Below, piece after piece: positions 1 to 8,576 of a DNA stretch of 64,000 nucleotides. The notes beneath the pieces were generated by a model. The model did not search any database and was not told the origin of the DNA. It worked only from the letters and a program-made list of their open reading frames with translations. Numbering within the stretch: the stretch's first letter is position 1; every line of letters begins with the position of its first letter. The position numbers and the translations under genes are program-made. The stretch is from Arenibacter aquaticus. GTDB taxonomy: Bacteria > Bacteroidota > Bacteroidia > Flavobacteriales > Flavobacteriaceae. The DNA lies in assembly GCF_003957295.1 (NCBI RefSeq), contig NZ_RQPJ01000001.1:372001-436000 (forward strand), given 5' to 3'.

Positions 1-1039
1 CCGAAGAAATGGTTGCCGCTGCCAAACCAAGCGGAATAATCCACCAGCCTTGCCAGGCAATGTCTGCCATAATTAAACCGGAAGTATCTGCTAATTCATG
101 GGGTGGCGCCGATACGGTGAGTTTCCAGGCAATTAAAAAATACATCAGCATTCCACAGAGTGTGGCGGCCAAGGTTCCCAATGGGATAGATTTCCCGGGG
201 TCTTTAAGGTCGCCAGACAGGCCTACCCCAGCAGTCATACCCGTAAAAGCAGGAAATATTATAGAAAAAACAATAAAGAAAGCTATAGCATCGGGAATCC
301 CACCCCCATCTTTATTGTCAGTTTGTTGTTCCTCTTCCGGGACTTGCCCATTTTGGACTGTAGCCCCCTCTCCATTGCTGTCCTCCAATGGCGATGTATC
401 CGTTTTAAAAGCATCGGGATTCTCACGAACATCGCTTATACTCAAAAAAGGATCAAATTGCTGTGTCTTACTATATTCCGTGGTCCCAATAAAAAATGCA
501 AATAGGGAAATGGCAAGAACCGTTACTACAGAATAAAGCAGTTTCACTCCCAGATCGGCACCTTTGGTGAGCATCACATAGGTTAATAATAGCAGACCTG
601 GAATGCCTATGGTCTGTTTCTGTCTCAGCAACCATACCAACCAATCGGGCATGGGCATGGAAACAATGAGGCTTTCAAAGAAAATTGTAAAGGCCTCTGA
701 AAAGGCCATAACGTAGAAAGCCACACTTATGGCTTGGGACAGGTATAAGGCTATCCCAATGGTAGAACCAATTACCAGACCAAAGGAACGGGAAATAATG
801 TAGTACTCCCCTCCACCTTCCACCTTTTGGTTGGTTGCAATTTCGGCTATGGCCATGGCAGTGGGTATGGTAACGGCATGGCCTATTAGAATAATGGCAA
901 CAGCTCCCATGAACCCCACCTGCCCTACAGCAAATCCAAATCGCAAAAACATAATAGCCCCCAAAATGGTGGCTATGGCCGTAAAAAAAACGGGGGCAGT
1001 TCCAAAGGTCTGTTCTTTATTTACAAAGTTCTGCTGCAT
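1..1039 (-). CDS. SLC12-type cation-chloride cotransporter family permease (partial)
   Basis: The gene starts at the ATG at 1039 and runs off the left edge; 346 residues are visible. It is a multi-span inner-membrane permease of the APC superfamily. Two stretches resemble the cation-chloride cotransporter (Na-K-Cl, SLC12) signature more than ordinary amino-acid permeases: GGGEYYIISRSFG at residues 75-87 and GDLKDPGKSIPLGT at 276-289. The first membrane span is about residues 16-37. A soluble, Glu/Gln/Asn-rich loop lies at about 190-248, between two hydrophobic blocks. By family it would move ions (Na, K, Cl) or amino acids across the inner membrane, but the substrate cannot be read from sequence. 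No promoter consensus was found upstream. The C-terminal half, where eukaryotic members have a large cytosolic domain, is outside the window. Confidence 0.82.
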   Translation of the reverse strand, partial: MQQNFVNKEQTFGTAPVFFTAIATILGAIMFLRFGFAVGQVGFMGAVAIILIGHAVTIPTAMAIAEIATNQKVEGGGEYYIISRSFGLVIGSTIGIALYLSQAISVAFYVMAFSEAFTIFFESLIVSMPMPDWLVWLLRQKQTIGIPGLLLLTYVMLTKGADLGVKLLYSVVTVLAISLFAFFIGTTEYSKTQQFDPFLSISDVRENPDAFKTDTSPLEDSNGEGATVQNGQVPEEEQQTDNKDGGGIPDAIAFFIVFSIIFPAFTGMTAGVGLSGDLKDPGKSIPLGTLAATLCGMLMYFLIAWKLTVSAPPHELADTSGLIMADIAWQGWWIIPLGLAAATISS

Positions 1040-1805
1040 CTATACGTGTATTGAATTACCTTATTGACTCAACTACCATTTGTTGCCCATAGCCAGATAT
1101 CAGGCTACCTCTCATTGGAATCCCAAACCATTGAAAAAACAAAAAAGCATAATATTAACTGCCCTAAATCAATTGCCAGTAAGCATTCCAGCTATTTCTT
1201 TCATCTACCAACAAGATACGAAAAGAGTATTCTTTTTTCGCTTTTATAGACTAACAAATGTGTGCTCAGAACCAAGTCCTTTTTAACCGTATAAAAAATC
1301 ACCCTCCTTAGATAGACCAAATTTGAATCATAAATAGGACACAATAAAGAGAGGTCCCTAATTTTCTTGATGGTCTTCCCTCACCTACCAGCCCAGAAGA
1401 GGTAAAAATTAGGCTTCGTTCAGAAAAAATATTTATCTATTGCGGAAAACCGTAAGGTATAATCTAGTTGTAGGGTTAGGTTTGCCGAAAAAAGCAGATA
1501 ACAATTGGGATTGAAAGCCTTCCTTTGATATAAAAGGATTTTTTGGCCAGCTTGCTGAAACGGTATTCGGGGGAACAACCAATTTGGCAGGCTAGGCCTT
1601 AAATAATGAGCTTTTTATTGCTATGGGCATTTAGGCGACCACCTAAGAAGCTGTAGATCATAGTTTTTTACCTAAAAGGCTGTTTGGTGAACGGATGTAG
1701 GCTGCCCAATTGGATTTCCCCCAACAGTTGGACAACAATTTTTAGCTGTTGGGATAGTCATTGCCAAAGGACCTCCAATCTCTTTATTTTTTTAACTTTG
1801 GCCGC
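1040..1805. other. Intergenic region with an inverted repeat, no gene seen
   Basis: I see no convincing gene in these 766 bases; reading frames of about 60-78 codons have no family resemblance and are probably chance. An inverted repeat CCCAACAG (1720-1727) / CTGTTGGG (1746-1753) with an 18-base spacer lies 40 bases before the -7 element of the next gene and could be an operator. A weak terminator-like hairpin, TCCTTT/AAAGGA followed by six T, lies at 1521-1544 on the + strand, with no + strand gene in front of it. Confidence 0.5.
1793..1800 (+). promoter_or_regulatory. Bacteroidota -7 element TAACTTTG
   Basis: TAACTTTG fits the TAnnTTTG consensus of Bacteroidota housekeeping promoters. It ends only five bases before the ATG at 1806, so transcription would start at or next to the start codon. 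No TTG -33 element sits at the usual 17-23 base spacing. Confidence 0.45.
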
Positions 1806-2768
1806 ATGGAAAATATAACCCAGATCCCGGCTAGTTTTATAGAGCAAAATACCAACTTCCCCAACCTTATCAATGCGCTAAGGGAGGCATTTATGGACCA
1901 GGACACCTTGGTACCCATGAGACATCATCACGATTTTCCCAATCCTGAGGTAAAGGAAGATTCCACCTTGTTATTAATGCCGGCATGGAAGCCCGGAAAA
2001 CAGGCGGGGGTAAAAATTGCAACGGTAAGTCCTAAAAACGGACAGTTTAATCTACCGGCCATTCAGGGCACCTATATTTATTTGGATGCACTAAAGGGTG
2101 GCATCCTTGGCCTTTTGGAGGCAAAAAGTTTAACGGTAAAAAGAACTGCCGCCGCCTCCGCTTTGGCATCACAATATTTATCAAGGGAAGATTCCAGTTC
2201 CCTATTAATGATAGGTACGGGAGCCCTTGCCCCCAATTTAATAATGGCCCATGCCAGTGTACGCCCCTTAAAAACGGTTTATATTTGGGGCAGGGATTAT
2301 ACCAAGGCCAAAAATCTCTGTGAAGAACTAAAGAATGCCCCTTTCCAAGTACAGCCCATTGAAGCGATTGAGGATAAGATTATGGACGTGGATATTATTT
2401 CCTCTGCCACCTTATCCAAAACGCCGCTTGTTTTGGGGAAATATCTACGTCCCGGTCAACATGTGGATTTAGTTGGGGCCTACAAAAAAGATATGCGGGA
2501 AGCAGATGATGAAACAGTTAAAAAAGCAGCGGTGTATGTTGACACCTATCAAGGAGGCCTAAAAGAAAGTGGGGACATTCTTATTCCCTTAAAAAGTGGG
2601 GTTTTAAAGGAGACTGATATTCATGCCGATTTGTTTGAACTCGCATCCCAAAAGAAAACGGGCAGGACAAGTGAGTCGGAAATTACGATGTTTAAGTCGG
2701 TAGGACATGCCTTGGAAGACTTGGCGGCCGCCACATATTATTATAATATGTTTAAGGAGAACTTTTAA
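1806..2768 (+). CDS. Ornithine cyclodeaminase / mu-crystallin family protein
   Basis: This 320-residue protein belongs to the ornithine cyclodeaminase/mu-crystallin family, whose members are NAD(P)-dependent cyclodeaminases or imine (pyrroline-2-carboxylate) reductases. The N-terminal substrate region includes MRHHHDF and AGVKIATVSP, where a conserved lysine of the family sits. A Rossmann fold follows with MIGTGALAP, at about residues 138-146, as the nucleotide-binding turn. The ATG at 1806 was chosen because the only upstream in-frame start is a TTG at 1761 and the -7 element at 1793-1800 would lie inside that longer frame. The gene stands alone, without proline or arginine pathway neighbours, so the substrate stays open. 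Confidence 0.85.
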   Translation: MENITQIPASFIEQNTNFPNLINALREAFMDQDTLVPMRHHHDFPNPEVKEDSTLLLMPAWKPGKQAGVKIATVSPKNGQFNLPAIQGTYIYLDALKGGILGLLEAKSLTVKRTAAASALASQYLSREDSSSLLMIGTGALAPNLIMAHASVRPLKTVYIWGRDYTKAKNLCEELKNAPFQVQPIEAIEDKIMDVDIISSATLSKTPLVLGKYLRPGQHVDLVGAYKKDMREADDETVKKAAVYVDTYQGGLKESGDILIPLKSGVLKETDIHADLFELASQKKTGRTSESEITMFKSVGHALEDLAAATYYYNMFKENF

Positions 2769-3447
2769 GGCCAGAAGAAAGAGATGCCACTGTACTCTTT
2801 AATTAGATTAATTCTGTAATTAGAATTTACATAGTAAAGGTTGTTGTGATTAGTTTATTAGGGATGGTTCTTTGATAAAGGAATATCCACCTATACACTA
2901 ACGCTAGCTCCCCGATCAACTGTTCAATATTGGGATATGGCCCCTTATCCATACTTTAAATCAAGAACCGTTATATTGTAAGCTATTAAATTATTTAGCT
3001 CCTAGCTGGATATTATGAAAACCCTACTTTAAAGTATTCATCCACCAAGCCTTGCTTTAGAAATTAAAGTTGGGGTTTAGTACATTTCAATTAAGAAATA
3101 AAAACTGAAATAACCAGATAAAGACAAGAGAATCACATAACTGGGTTTCGCAAATCCATGATTCATTTTATCATCTTTTCTAAGTTTAACCCAAGTATTT
3201 AACGATGCCAATATTACTATAGGGGTCAATAGGTTGGTATTAAAAAAATAATTAAAGTGCCCTACCTTAATAACATAAACTATTCAACAAACTACCAAAT
3301 AGATAAAAATAATATCGCCCAAATCCAAAAAATAAATCCTGCCCAACCCATATAGGCCGAGCAGGAAATACCAATTAACAACTAACTCTAATGTTGACAC
3401 AATATCCTAGTTCGCCTTCAACTATCTAGGACATTTAAAAAAATTAC
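2769..3447. other. Intergenic region between convergent genes
   Basis: This is 679 A/T-rich bases between the 3' ends of two convergent genes. Apart from the terminator at 3327-3366 I see no gene, tRNA or repeat. Confidence 0.5.
3327..3366 (-). terminator. Intrinsic terminator of the susCD operon
   Basis: Read on the minus strand, arms of 12 bases beginning TCCTGC and ending GCAGGA pair with three G-U wobbles around a 6-base loop and are followed by the T-rich run TTTATTTTTT. It lies 82 bases after the susD stop codon. Confidence 0.7.
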
Positions 3448-5187
3448 TTATTCCCAGCCAGGGTTTTGTATAACGGCTCCATCGGTCAAAACAATTTGTT
3501 CTGTTGGTATAGCCGATAAATAATCCCTGTTAGGGTTAAATCCATATCCATCTGGGATAGCGTTGATATAAGGATCAATATATCCTTCCTCATTTACAAG
3601 GATAGAACTTCCAATTAGATCGGCAAATTCATCTTCCATGTCGCTACCAATAATTTTAAAACCTTGAAGTCTTTTACCAATGATCAGGTGATCTGCTTTC
3701 CAACGCATAAGATCGTTAAAACGTTTACCTTCCAAGGCCAACTCTACTCTTCGCTCCCTTCTAATCTCATTAATAAGGTCGCTTAGCTCAGGGAATGCTT
3801 TATTTGGGTCCGCAACTGGGGCAAGGGTTAGTGGTGGCATACCAACACGAGCGCGCAGCAAATTGATGGATTTATCCAAATCGCCCTGCGTTAAAGTACC
3901 CAATTCAGCCTTAGCTTCAGCAAAGTTTAAAAGTACTTCCGCATAACGGTAAATAATTGCTCCAATTGTACTTTCTGTTCTTTGCCCCTCATCGGTACTA
4001 CCACCTTTGTAAATTTGGTATCCAGTGGTGGAAACCACCTCATTGTTATCCCTAAAAGTAGGGTATTCAAAGAAAATATCTGGATTTCCAGCTCTTTCTG
4101 TGATGAGGTCCCCAGGCGTTGCGATGGTCTGTGCCAACCTAGGATCCCTATCTTCAACAATAGTAGTAAGGCTACTTTCCTGACTTGGACTGTAAAGTGG
4201 ACTAACAGCTATTGGCTGTCCGTCGATACTCAAGTAGGAGTCTACCAAGGACTTTGTAACTCCGGTACCAGCACCACTTTGTGGAATATAGTGACCAACC
4301 CTGTGGTCTACCCCTTCGGAGGTGTCATACTTTTTCCAGAACATTACTTCGGAAACCCCGGAATAATCTACCTTAGTGAAAAGACTCCAGTAGGTATCTA
4401 ACTCACCGCTGTTATAAAGGGAGTAGTTGCCTTCATCCATCAATGTTTCGGCAGCGTCCGCAGCCATTTGCAAAAATTTGGCACTCTCATTGGAAGGAGC
4501 CGCAAAGGCAGTCCCTTCGTGGTATTTCTCCCATGTACCCTCGTAAAGTGCTACGTTGGATTTTAAAGCTAGAGCGATTCCTCTATGCACTCTAAAAGGT
4601 TCTGTAGCTGATTTAGGCTTCAGTTTCGCTATGGCATTATCTAAGTCCTCGATAATTTTGGTAGCCAGTTCGTTCCTGGGAACTCTTGGCGATTTCAACT
4701 CTGGTGAGTCGGTATTTAACACCTTATCGATATAGGGAACCCCTCCAAATTTTTGCAACAATTCAAAATAGAACATTGCTCTAAAAAAGTATGCCTCCCC
4801 ATTATAGGCCTCAATAACGTCTTCAGGACCTTCCGCCGTTTCACTATTTTCCAAATAGTAATTTACACTTCTAATTCTACCGTAATTGGTATTCCAGGTA
4901 CCATCGGAAGTTGGAGCCGTATTATTGCTTCCAACAAATCTGGTATTGATACTAACTTGGGCTAGGTTATCACTATTGTTATCAAATTCGAAGATTCCGC
5001 CGTTCCAGCCGCTGTGTACTGGAAAGGTAGTATAGAACTGATTAAGGAACAACGCTAAATCATTAGGTGTTTTCCAATATTGCTCCGGAGAGATCTCGTC
5101 TTCCGGAAGCTTATCCAACAAGTCATCGCTACAGGATACGGCAAAGACCGCGAGCAGCAAAAATGTAATGTATCTTATGTTTTTCAT
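3448..5187 (-). CDS. SusD/RagB-family outer-membrane lipoprotein
   Basis: This 579-residue protein is the surface substrate-binding partner of the SusC-type channel encoded just upstream. The signal peptide ends in a lipobox with the acylated Cys at 19 (AVSCSD), so it should be anchored to the outer membrane. The N-terminal region LDKLPEDEISPEQYWKTP and the C-terminal segment with NEIRRERRVELALEGKRF followed by DLMRWK are standard for SusD/RagB, and the length is typical. It follows susC by 14 bases in the same operon. The bound glycan or peptide cannot be predicted from sequence, and no glycoside hydrolase adjoins the pair. Confidence 0.93.
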   Translation of the reverse strand: MKNIRYITFLLLAVFAVSCSDDLLDKLPEDEISPEQYWKTPNDLALFLNQFYTTFPVHSGWNGGIFEFDNNSDNLAQVSINTRFVGSNNTAPTSDGTWNTNYGRIRSVNYYLENSETAEGPEDVIEAYNGEAYFFRAMFYFELLQKFGGVPYIDKVLNTDSPELKSPRVPRNELATKIIEDLDNAIAKLKPKSATEPFRVHRGIALALKSNVALYEGTWEKYHEGTAFAAPSNESAKFLQMAADAAETLMDEGNYSLYNSGELDTYWSLFTKVDYSGVSEVMFWKKYDTSEGVDHRVGHYIPQSGAGTGVTKSLVDSYLSIDGQPIAVSPLYSPSQESSLTTIVEDRDPRLAQTIATPGDLITERAGNPDIFFEYPTFRDNNEVVSTTGYQIYKGGSTDEGQRTESTIGAIIYRYAEVLLNFAEAKAELGTLTQGDLDKSINLLRARVGMPPLTLAPVADPNKAFPELSDLINEIRRERRVELALEGKRFNDLMRWKADHLIIGKRLQGFKIIGSDMEDEFADLIGSSILVNEEGYIDPYINAIPDGYGFNPNRDYLSAIPTEQIVLTDGAVIQNPGWE

Positions 5188-5201
5188 ATGTATTGTAATA
5201 T

Positions 5202-8200
5202 TTAAAATTGTATGTTCAGACCCACGGAGTATGATTTCTGCAAAGGATAGATTTTCCCGTTGCCCCAGTATCCTCCGGTAGCCTCAGGATCAAAAATTCC
5301 AGAAATTTCGGATAGGGTAATCAAGTTTTCCCCGGTCATGAAAATTCTCAACTTCTTTAAACCAAGATTTTCAAGGACATTGGATTGGAAGTTATACCCA
5401 AGGCTAACATTCTTAAGGCGGAAATATGCTGCATTCTGCATATACCTGGTCTGTGTCTGCTGGTTTCTCCAAGTAGACCTAAAAGTAGGTCTTGGGAAAA
5501 AACCATCAGGATTATCTTCAGACCAATAGTCAAGATGCTCCTTCATACCTGCAGACTGCCATAGGTTGCCAACAGCACCGAAGGTATATGGACCACCTGT
5601 CCAAAGATCCCTTTTGGCAACCCCTTGCCAAAGCATAGAGAAATCGAATCCTTTATAATCCAAGCCTGCATTAAATCCAAAACTATATCTAGGAGTAGAG
5701 TTTCCAATTACCTTACGGTCACCAGGATTATCGGTAGTAGAATCCCCGTAATCTATACTTCCGTCTCCATTTTGATCCTTATACTGAACGTCTCCAGGGT
5801 ACCAAACACCTCCATAAATTGGCGTTTGATCTGGACCGTTATCAATTTCATCTTGACTCTGATATAAACCTACGGTCTCAAAGCCCCAGATTTCTCCGAG
5901 TTTCTGACCAACTCTATAGGTATTAAGCAAGTTGTTTGGGTTGGAGTATTCGGTTACGGTAGTTACCGCATCAGAAAGCACTAATCCTACATTATAATTA
6001 ACCTCACCTATCATATCCCTCCAAGAAACATTAAAGTCGAATCCTTTGGTTTCCAGGTTGGCATTGTTAGACTGTGGAGCAGAAGTTCCCAATACAGCAG
6101 GAAGTCGCTCTGCAGGTCCAAACATATCTTCCGTAGTTCTTACGAAATACTCAAAAGATAACTGCAAACGGTTTGTGAAAGCCGCTATATCTACCCCATA
6201 GTTGTCCGTACTAACGGTTTCCCAGGTAATATCTGGACTGATAATTCCAGGTGTCAGGGTGTAATTAGGTCTTCCATTGTTACCCAACCACCATAGGTTG
6301 GTTCTTACTGGCATACGGCCAATGTACAAGTAGTTGGATACGTTTTGATTTCCGATACTACCAGTGGAGTAACGCAACTTAAACATTCCAATCTGATCTA
6401 TACCCCAGAAGTTCTCTTTGGCAATGTTATATCCAGCGGAGACAGAAGGGAAGAAATCCCATCTATTGTCTGGAGCAAAACGAGAGGAAGCATCATAACG
6501 CCCATTAACCTCAAAAAGATATTTTTCCTTATAGTTATAGGCAAATCTACCAAAGTACCCCTGGGTTGCAAAAGAACCTGCAGAGTCATTCACGTGGTCT
6601 TCACCCACTGCTGTAGAAATAGAGGGCACACCATCTGTAATAAGATCGTTCTTAGCACTGTAAATACTAGTGAACTCCGTATCTTCTTGCTGATATCCTA
6701 CCAATCCCGAGAAATTATGCGCCTCATTCACGGATTTTTCATAGGATACCACCAAGTTGGGAGACAAATAAGTCCTTTCACTAGAGTATCTGGAAAAGCT
6801 ATTATTGTTTCTTATAAAACGCTCTCTACCATCGGGTTCTATCACAGATACCCTGGCAGAATGATTGCTATTGTTAAAGTGCTTGGTTCTGTACAGCAAA
6901 CTTGGTTTTATTTTCAAATCCTTAATAGGCTCAATAATCAAATTAATAGATCCATCCAAACTTTGATCAATTCCGGTATAACGACCACCATCCAATAAAA
7001 ATGGAATTTCTGAACCATCACTATAATCACCATTAGGCATAACCACGCCATTAACCGGCCATCTTCTGGCTATGTTGTGCAAGTACAACCCACGGTCATA
7101 ACTTGGCCTATCGGTCTCTGCACGTGCCAATCTTAGATTGGCAGCAAAGCTCAACCAATCGTTCACCTTACTGGACACTTTAGAGTTAAAGGTATAACGT
7201 TGGTAAGAATCGTCCCCGTAATTCATAATACCAGGGGCATCCAAGATAGACCCGGATACGTTGTAATTAACACTTTTTTGCTTTCCTGAGAAACTAATAT
7301 TATGCTGCTGACGGTGAACAACACCCTTGTACATCTCCTTAAACCAATTAGTATTGGCATTAGACCCAGAATATTGTTGCCAGCGGGTCCCATCCGCGTT
7401 GGGAACCGTTACAGGCGTGTTTTCAGGATCTGCCAAATAGTCTTGAATACGACCCATTACTTCATCGGAAAAAACAGCTCCACTACCACCATTGGTAGCA
7501 GCCAAATTAAAGTAATTGGCAAATTCCAAGGAGTTCATCATGTCTGGTGTATTAAGCGGAGAAGAATAAATAAAGTTATTGGAATAGGTAAAAGTATTAC
7601 CATCCAATGCTTCTCCACTTTTAGTCTTAACGATTATAACTCCAAAAGCGGCCCTAGATCCATAAATGGCAGACGAGGCAGCATCTTTAAGAACGGATAT
7701 ATCCTCTATATCATTGGGGTTAATATTGTTAAGATCATTGGGGTTATCCAACGGAATATCATCTACTATAACCAATGGAGCCCCGGTACCTTGAAGATTC
7801 CCTACCCCACGAATACTAATATTCATATTAGCACCTGGTTCCCCACCAGAGTTACCAACGGTCAAGGAAAGTCCCGGAGCGGCTCCTTGTAAGGCCTGCA
7901 TTACGTTGTTAACCGGACGGCTCTCCAAGGTTTCCCCAGAAACCGTACTAACGGAACCGGTTAAATTCTCCTTTTTCTGGGTTCCGTACCCTACTAAAAC
8001 TACCTCACCAAGCTCCTCGGCCTGAGAAGCCAGGCTTACGTTTAATTGGGTTCTTCCATTAACGGCAAGCTCTGTTGTAGCATATCCCAAATAGTTAACC
8101 ACAAGAGAAGCACTTTTATCCACTTTAATCTCAAAGATCCCATCAAAATCACTCACCACTCCCTTGGTAGTCCCTTTTTCTACAACACTGGCACCCGGAA

Positions 8201-8315
8201 TGGGATCCCCTGTTTCCGCATCGGTTACCGTACCCTTTACGGTAATCGTTGACTGCTGTGCAAATAAGTGCGCTTGCACCAAAAATAAGCAGCAATACAT
8301 TAAAATTTTTTTCAT
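5202..8315 (-). CDS. SusC/RagA-family TonB-dependent transporter
   Basis: This 1037-residue outer-membrane barrel imports a substrate captured by the SusD lipoprotein, using energy from TonB-ExbBD. It has a signal peptide (residues 1-19, cut near AQQ), then a carboxypeptidase-like regulatory domain (about 23-105) with the family sequence KGVVSDFDGIFEI. A plug domain follows from about 108, starting at VGYGTQKKENLTGSVS, and then the beta barrel. No STN signalling domain is present, so this transporter is not expected to speak to an anti-sigma factor. Control more likely comes from the divergent propeller/LuxR regulator at 8577. It is the first gene of a two-gene operon with susD. Confidence 0.94.
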   Translation of the reverse strand: MKKILMYCCLFLVQAHLFAQQSTITVKGTVTDAETGDPIPGASVVEKGTTKGVVSDFDGIFEIKVDKSASLVVNYLGYATTELAVNGRTQLNVSLASQAEELGEVVLVGYGTQKKENLTGSVSTVSGETLESRPVNNVMQALQGAAPGLSLTVGNSGGEPGANMNISIRGVGNLQGTGAPLVIVDDIPLDNPNDLNNINPNDIEDISVLKDAASSAIYGSRAAFGVIIVKTKSGEALDGNTFTYSNNFIYSSPLNTPDMMNSLEFANYFNLAATNGGSGAVFSDEVMGRIQDYLADPENTPVTVPNADGTRWQQYSGSNANTNWFKEMYKGVVHRQQHNISFSGKQKSVNYNVSGSILDAPGIMNYGDDSYQRYTFNSKVSSKVNDWLSFAANLRLARAETDRPSYDRGLYLHNIARRWPVNGVVMPNGDYSDGSEIPFLLDGGRYTGIDQSLDGSINLIIEPIKDLKIKPSLLYRTKHFNNSNHSARVSVIEPDGRERFIRNNNSFSRYSSERTYLSPNLVVSYEKSVNEAHNFSGLVGYQQEDTEFTSIYSAKNDLITDGVPSISTAVGEDHVNDSAGSFATQGYFGRFAYNYKEKYLFEVNGRYDASSRFAPDNRWDFFPSVSAGYNIAKENFWGIDQIGMFKLRYSTGSIGNQNVSNYLYIGRMPVRTNLWWLGNNGRPNYTLTPGIISPDITWETVSTDNYGVDIAAFTNRLQLSFEYFVRTTEDMFGPAERLPAVLGTSAPQSNNANLETKGFDFNVSWRDMIGEVNYNVGLVLSDAVTTVTEYSNPNNLLNTYRVGQKLGEIWGFETVGLYQSQDEIDNGPDQTPIYGGVWYPGDVQYKDQNGDGSIDYGDSTTDNPGDRKVIGNSTPRYSFGFNAGLDYKGFDFSMLWQGVAKRDLWTGGPYTFGAVGNLWQSAGMKEHLDYWSEDNPDGFFPRPTFRSTWRNQQTQTRYMQNAAYFRLKNVSLGYNFQSNVLENLGLKKLRIFMTGENLITLSEISGIFDPEATGGYWGNGKIYPLQKSYSVGLNIQF

Positions 8316-8446
8316 TTGAATTGTTTAGGTTAATTAATTAGTTAAATGAATTCAACTTCTTAAACAAGTGTATAAAAAGCCAAGTTTCAGTTTGCCAAAT
8401 TAGCTATTGTTAAATGTTTCTTAAATTTAAAGGGGTATAAATTTAG

Positions 8447-8473
8447 GTTACAAGGAGTTACAAATAGGTTACA
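8447..8473. promoter_or_regulatory. Three GTTACA direct repeats, candidate operator
   Basis: GTTACA occurs at 8447-8452, 8457-8462 and 8468-8473, that is with 10- and 11-base periods, one DNA turn each. The repeats lie between the divergent susC and regulator genes, 132-158 bases before the susC start and about 104-130 before the regulator start. An activator binding here would face one side of the helix upstream of a susC promoter. A near -7 match for susC, TAATTTG on the minus strand, is at 8396-8402. Confidence 0.5.
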
Positions 8474-8576
8474 TATTTTCCCTAAGAACAGTACGAAATA
8501 TTATGATTACATCCCATTTACTAGGCCAATAGCCTATTATTTCATTTATTTGCCACACATTCAATATGGTTAACAT

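Noticed and set aside
1540..1760. A reading stretch in the frame of the ornithine cyclodeaminase gene with protein-like sequence broken by several stops.
   Set aside because: Many stops in a short span and no recognisable family; I cannot tell a decayed gene from chance.
3982..4401. Long + strand reading frames inside the susC and susD genes (also at 6345-6998 and 7302-7892).
   Set aside because: They are antisense shadows of well-supported genes and have no start signal or family match.
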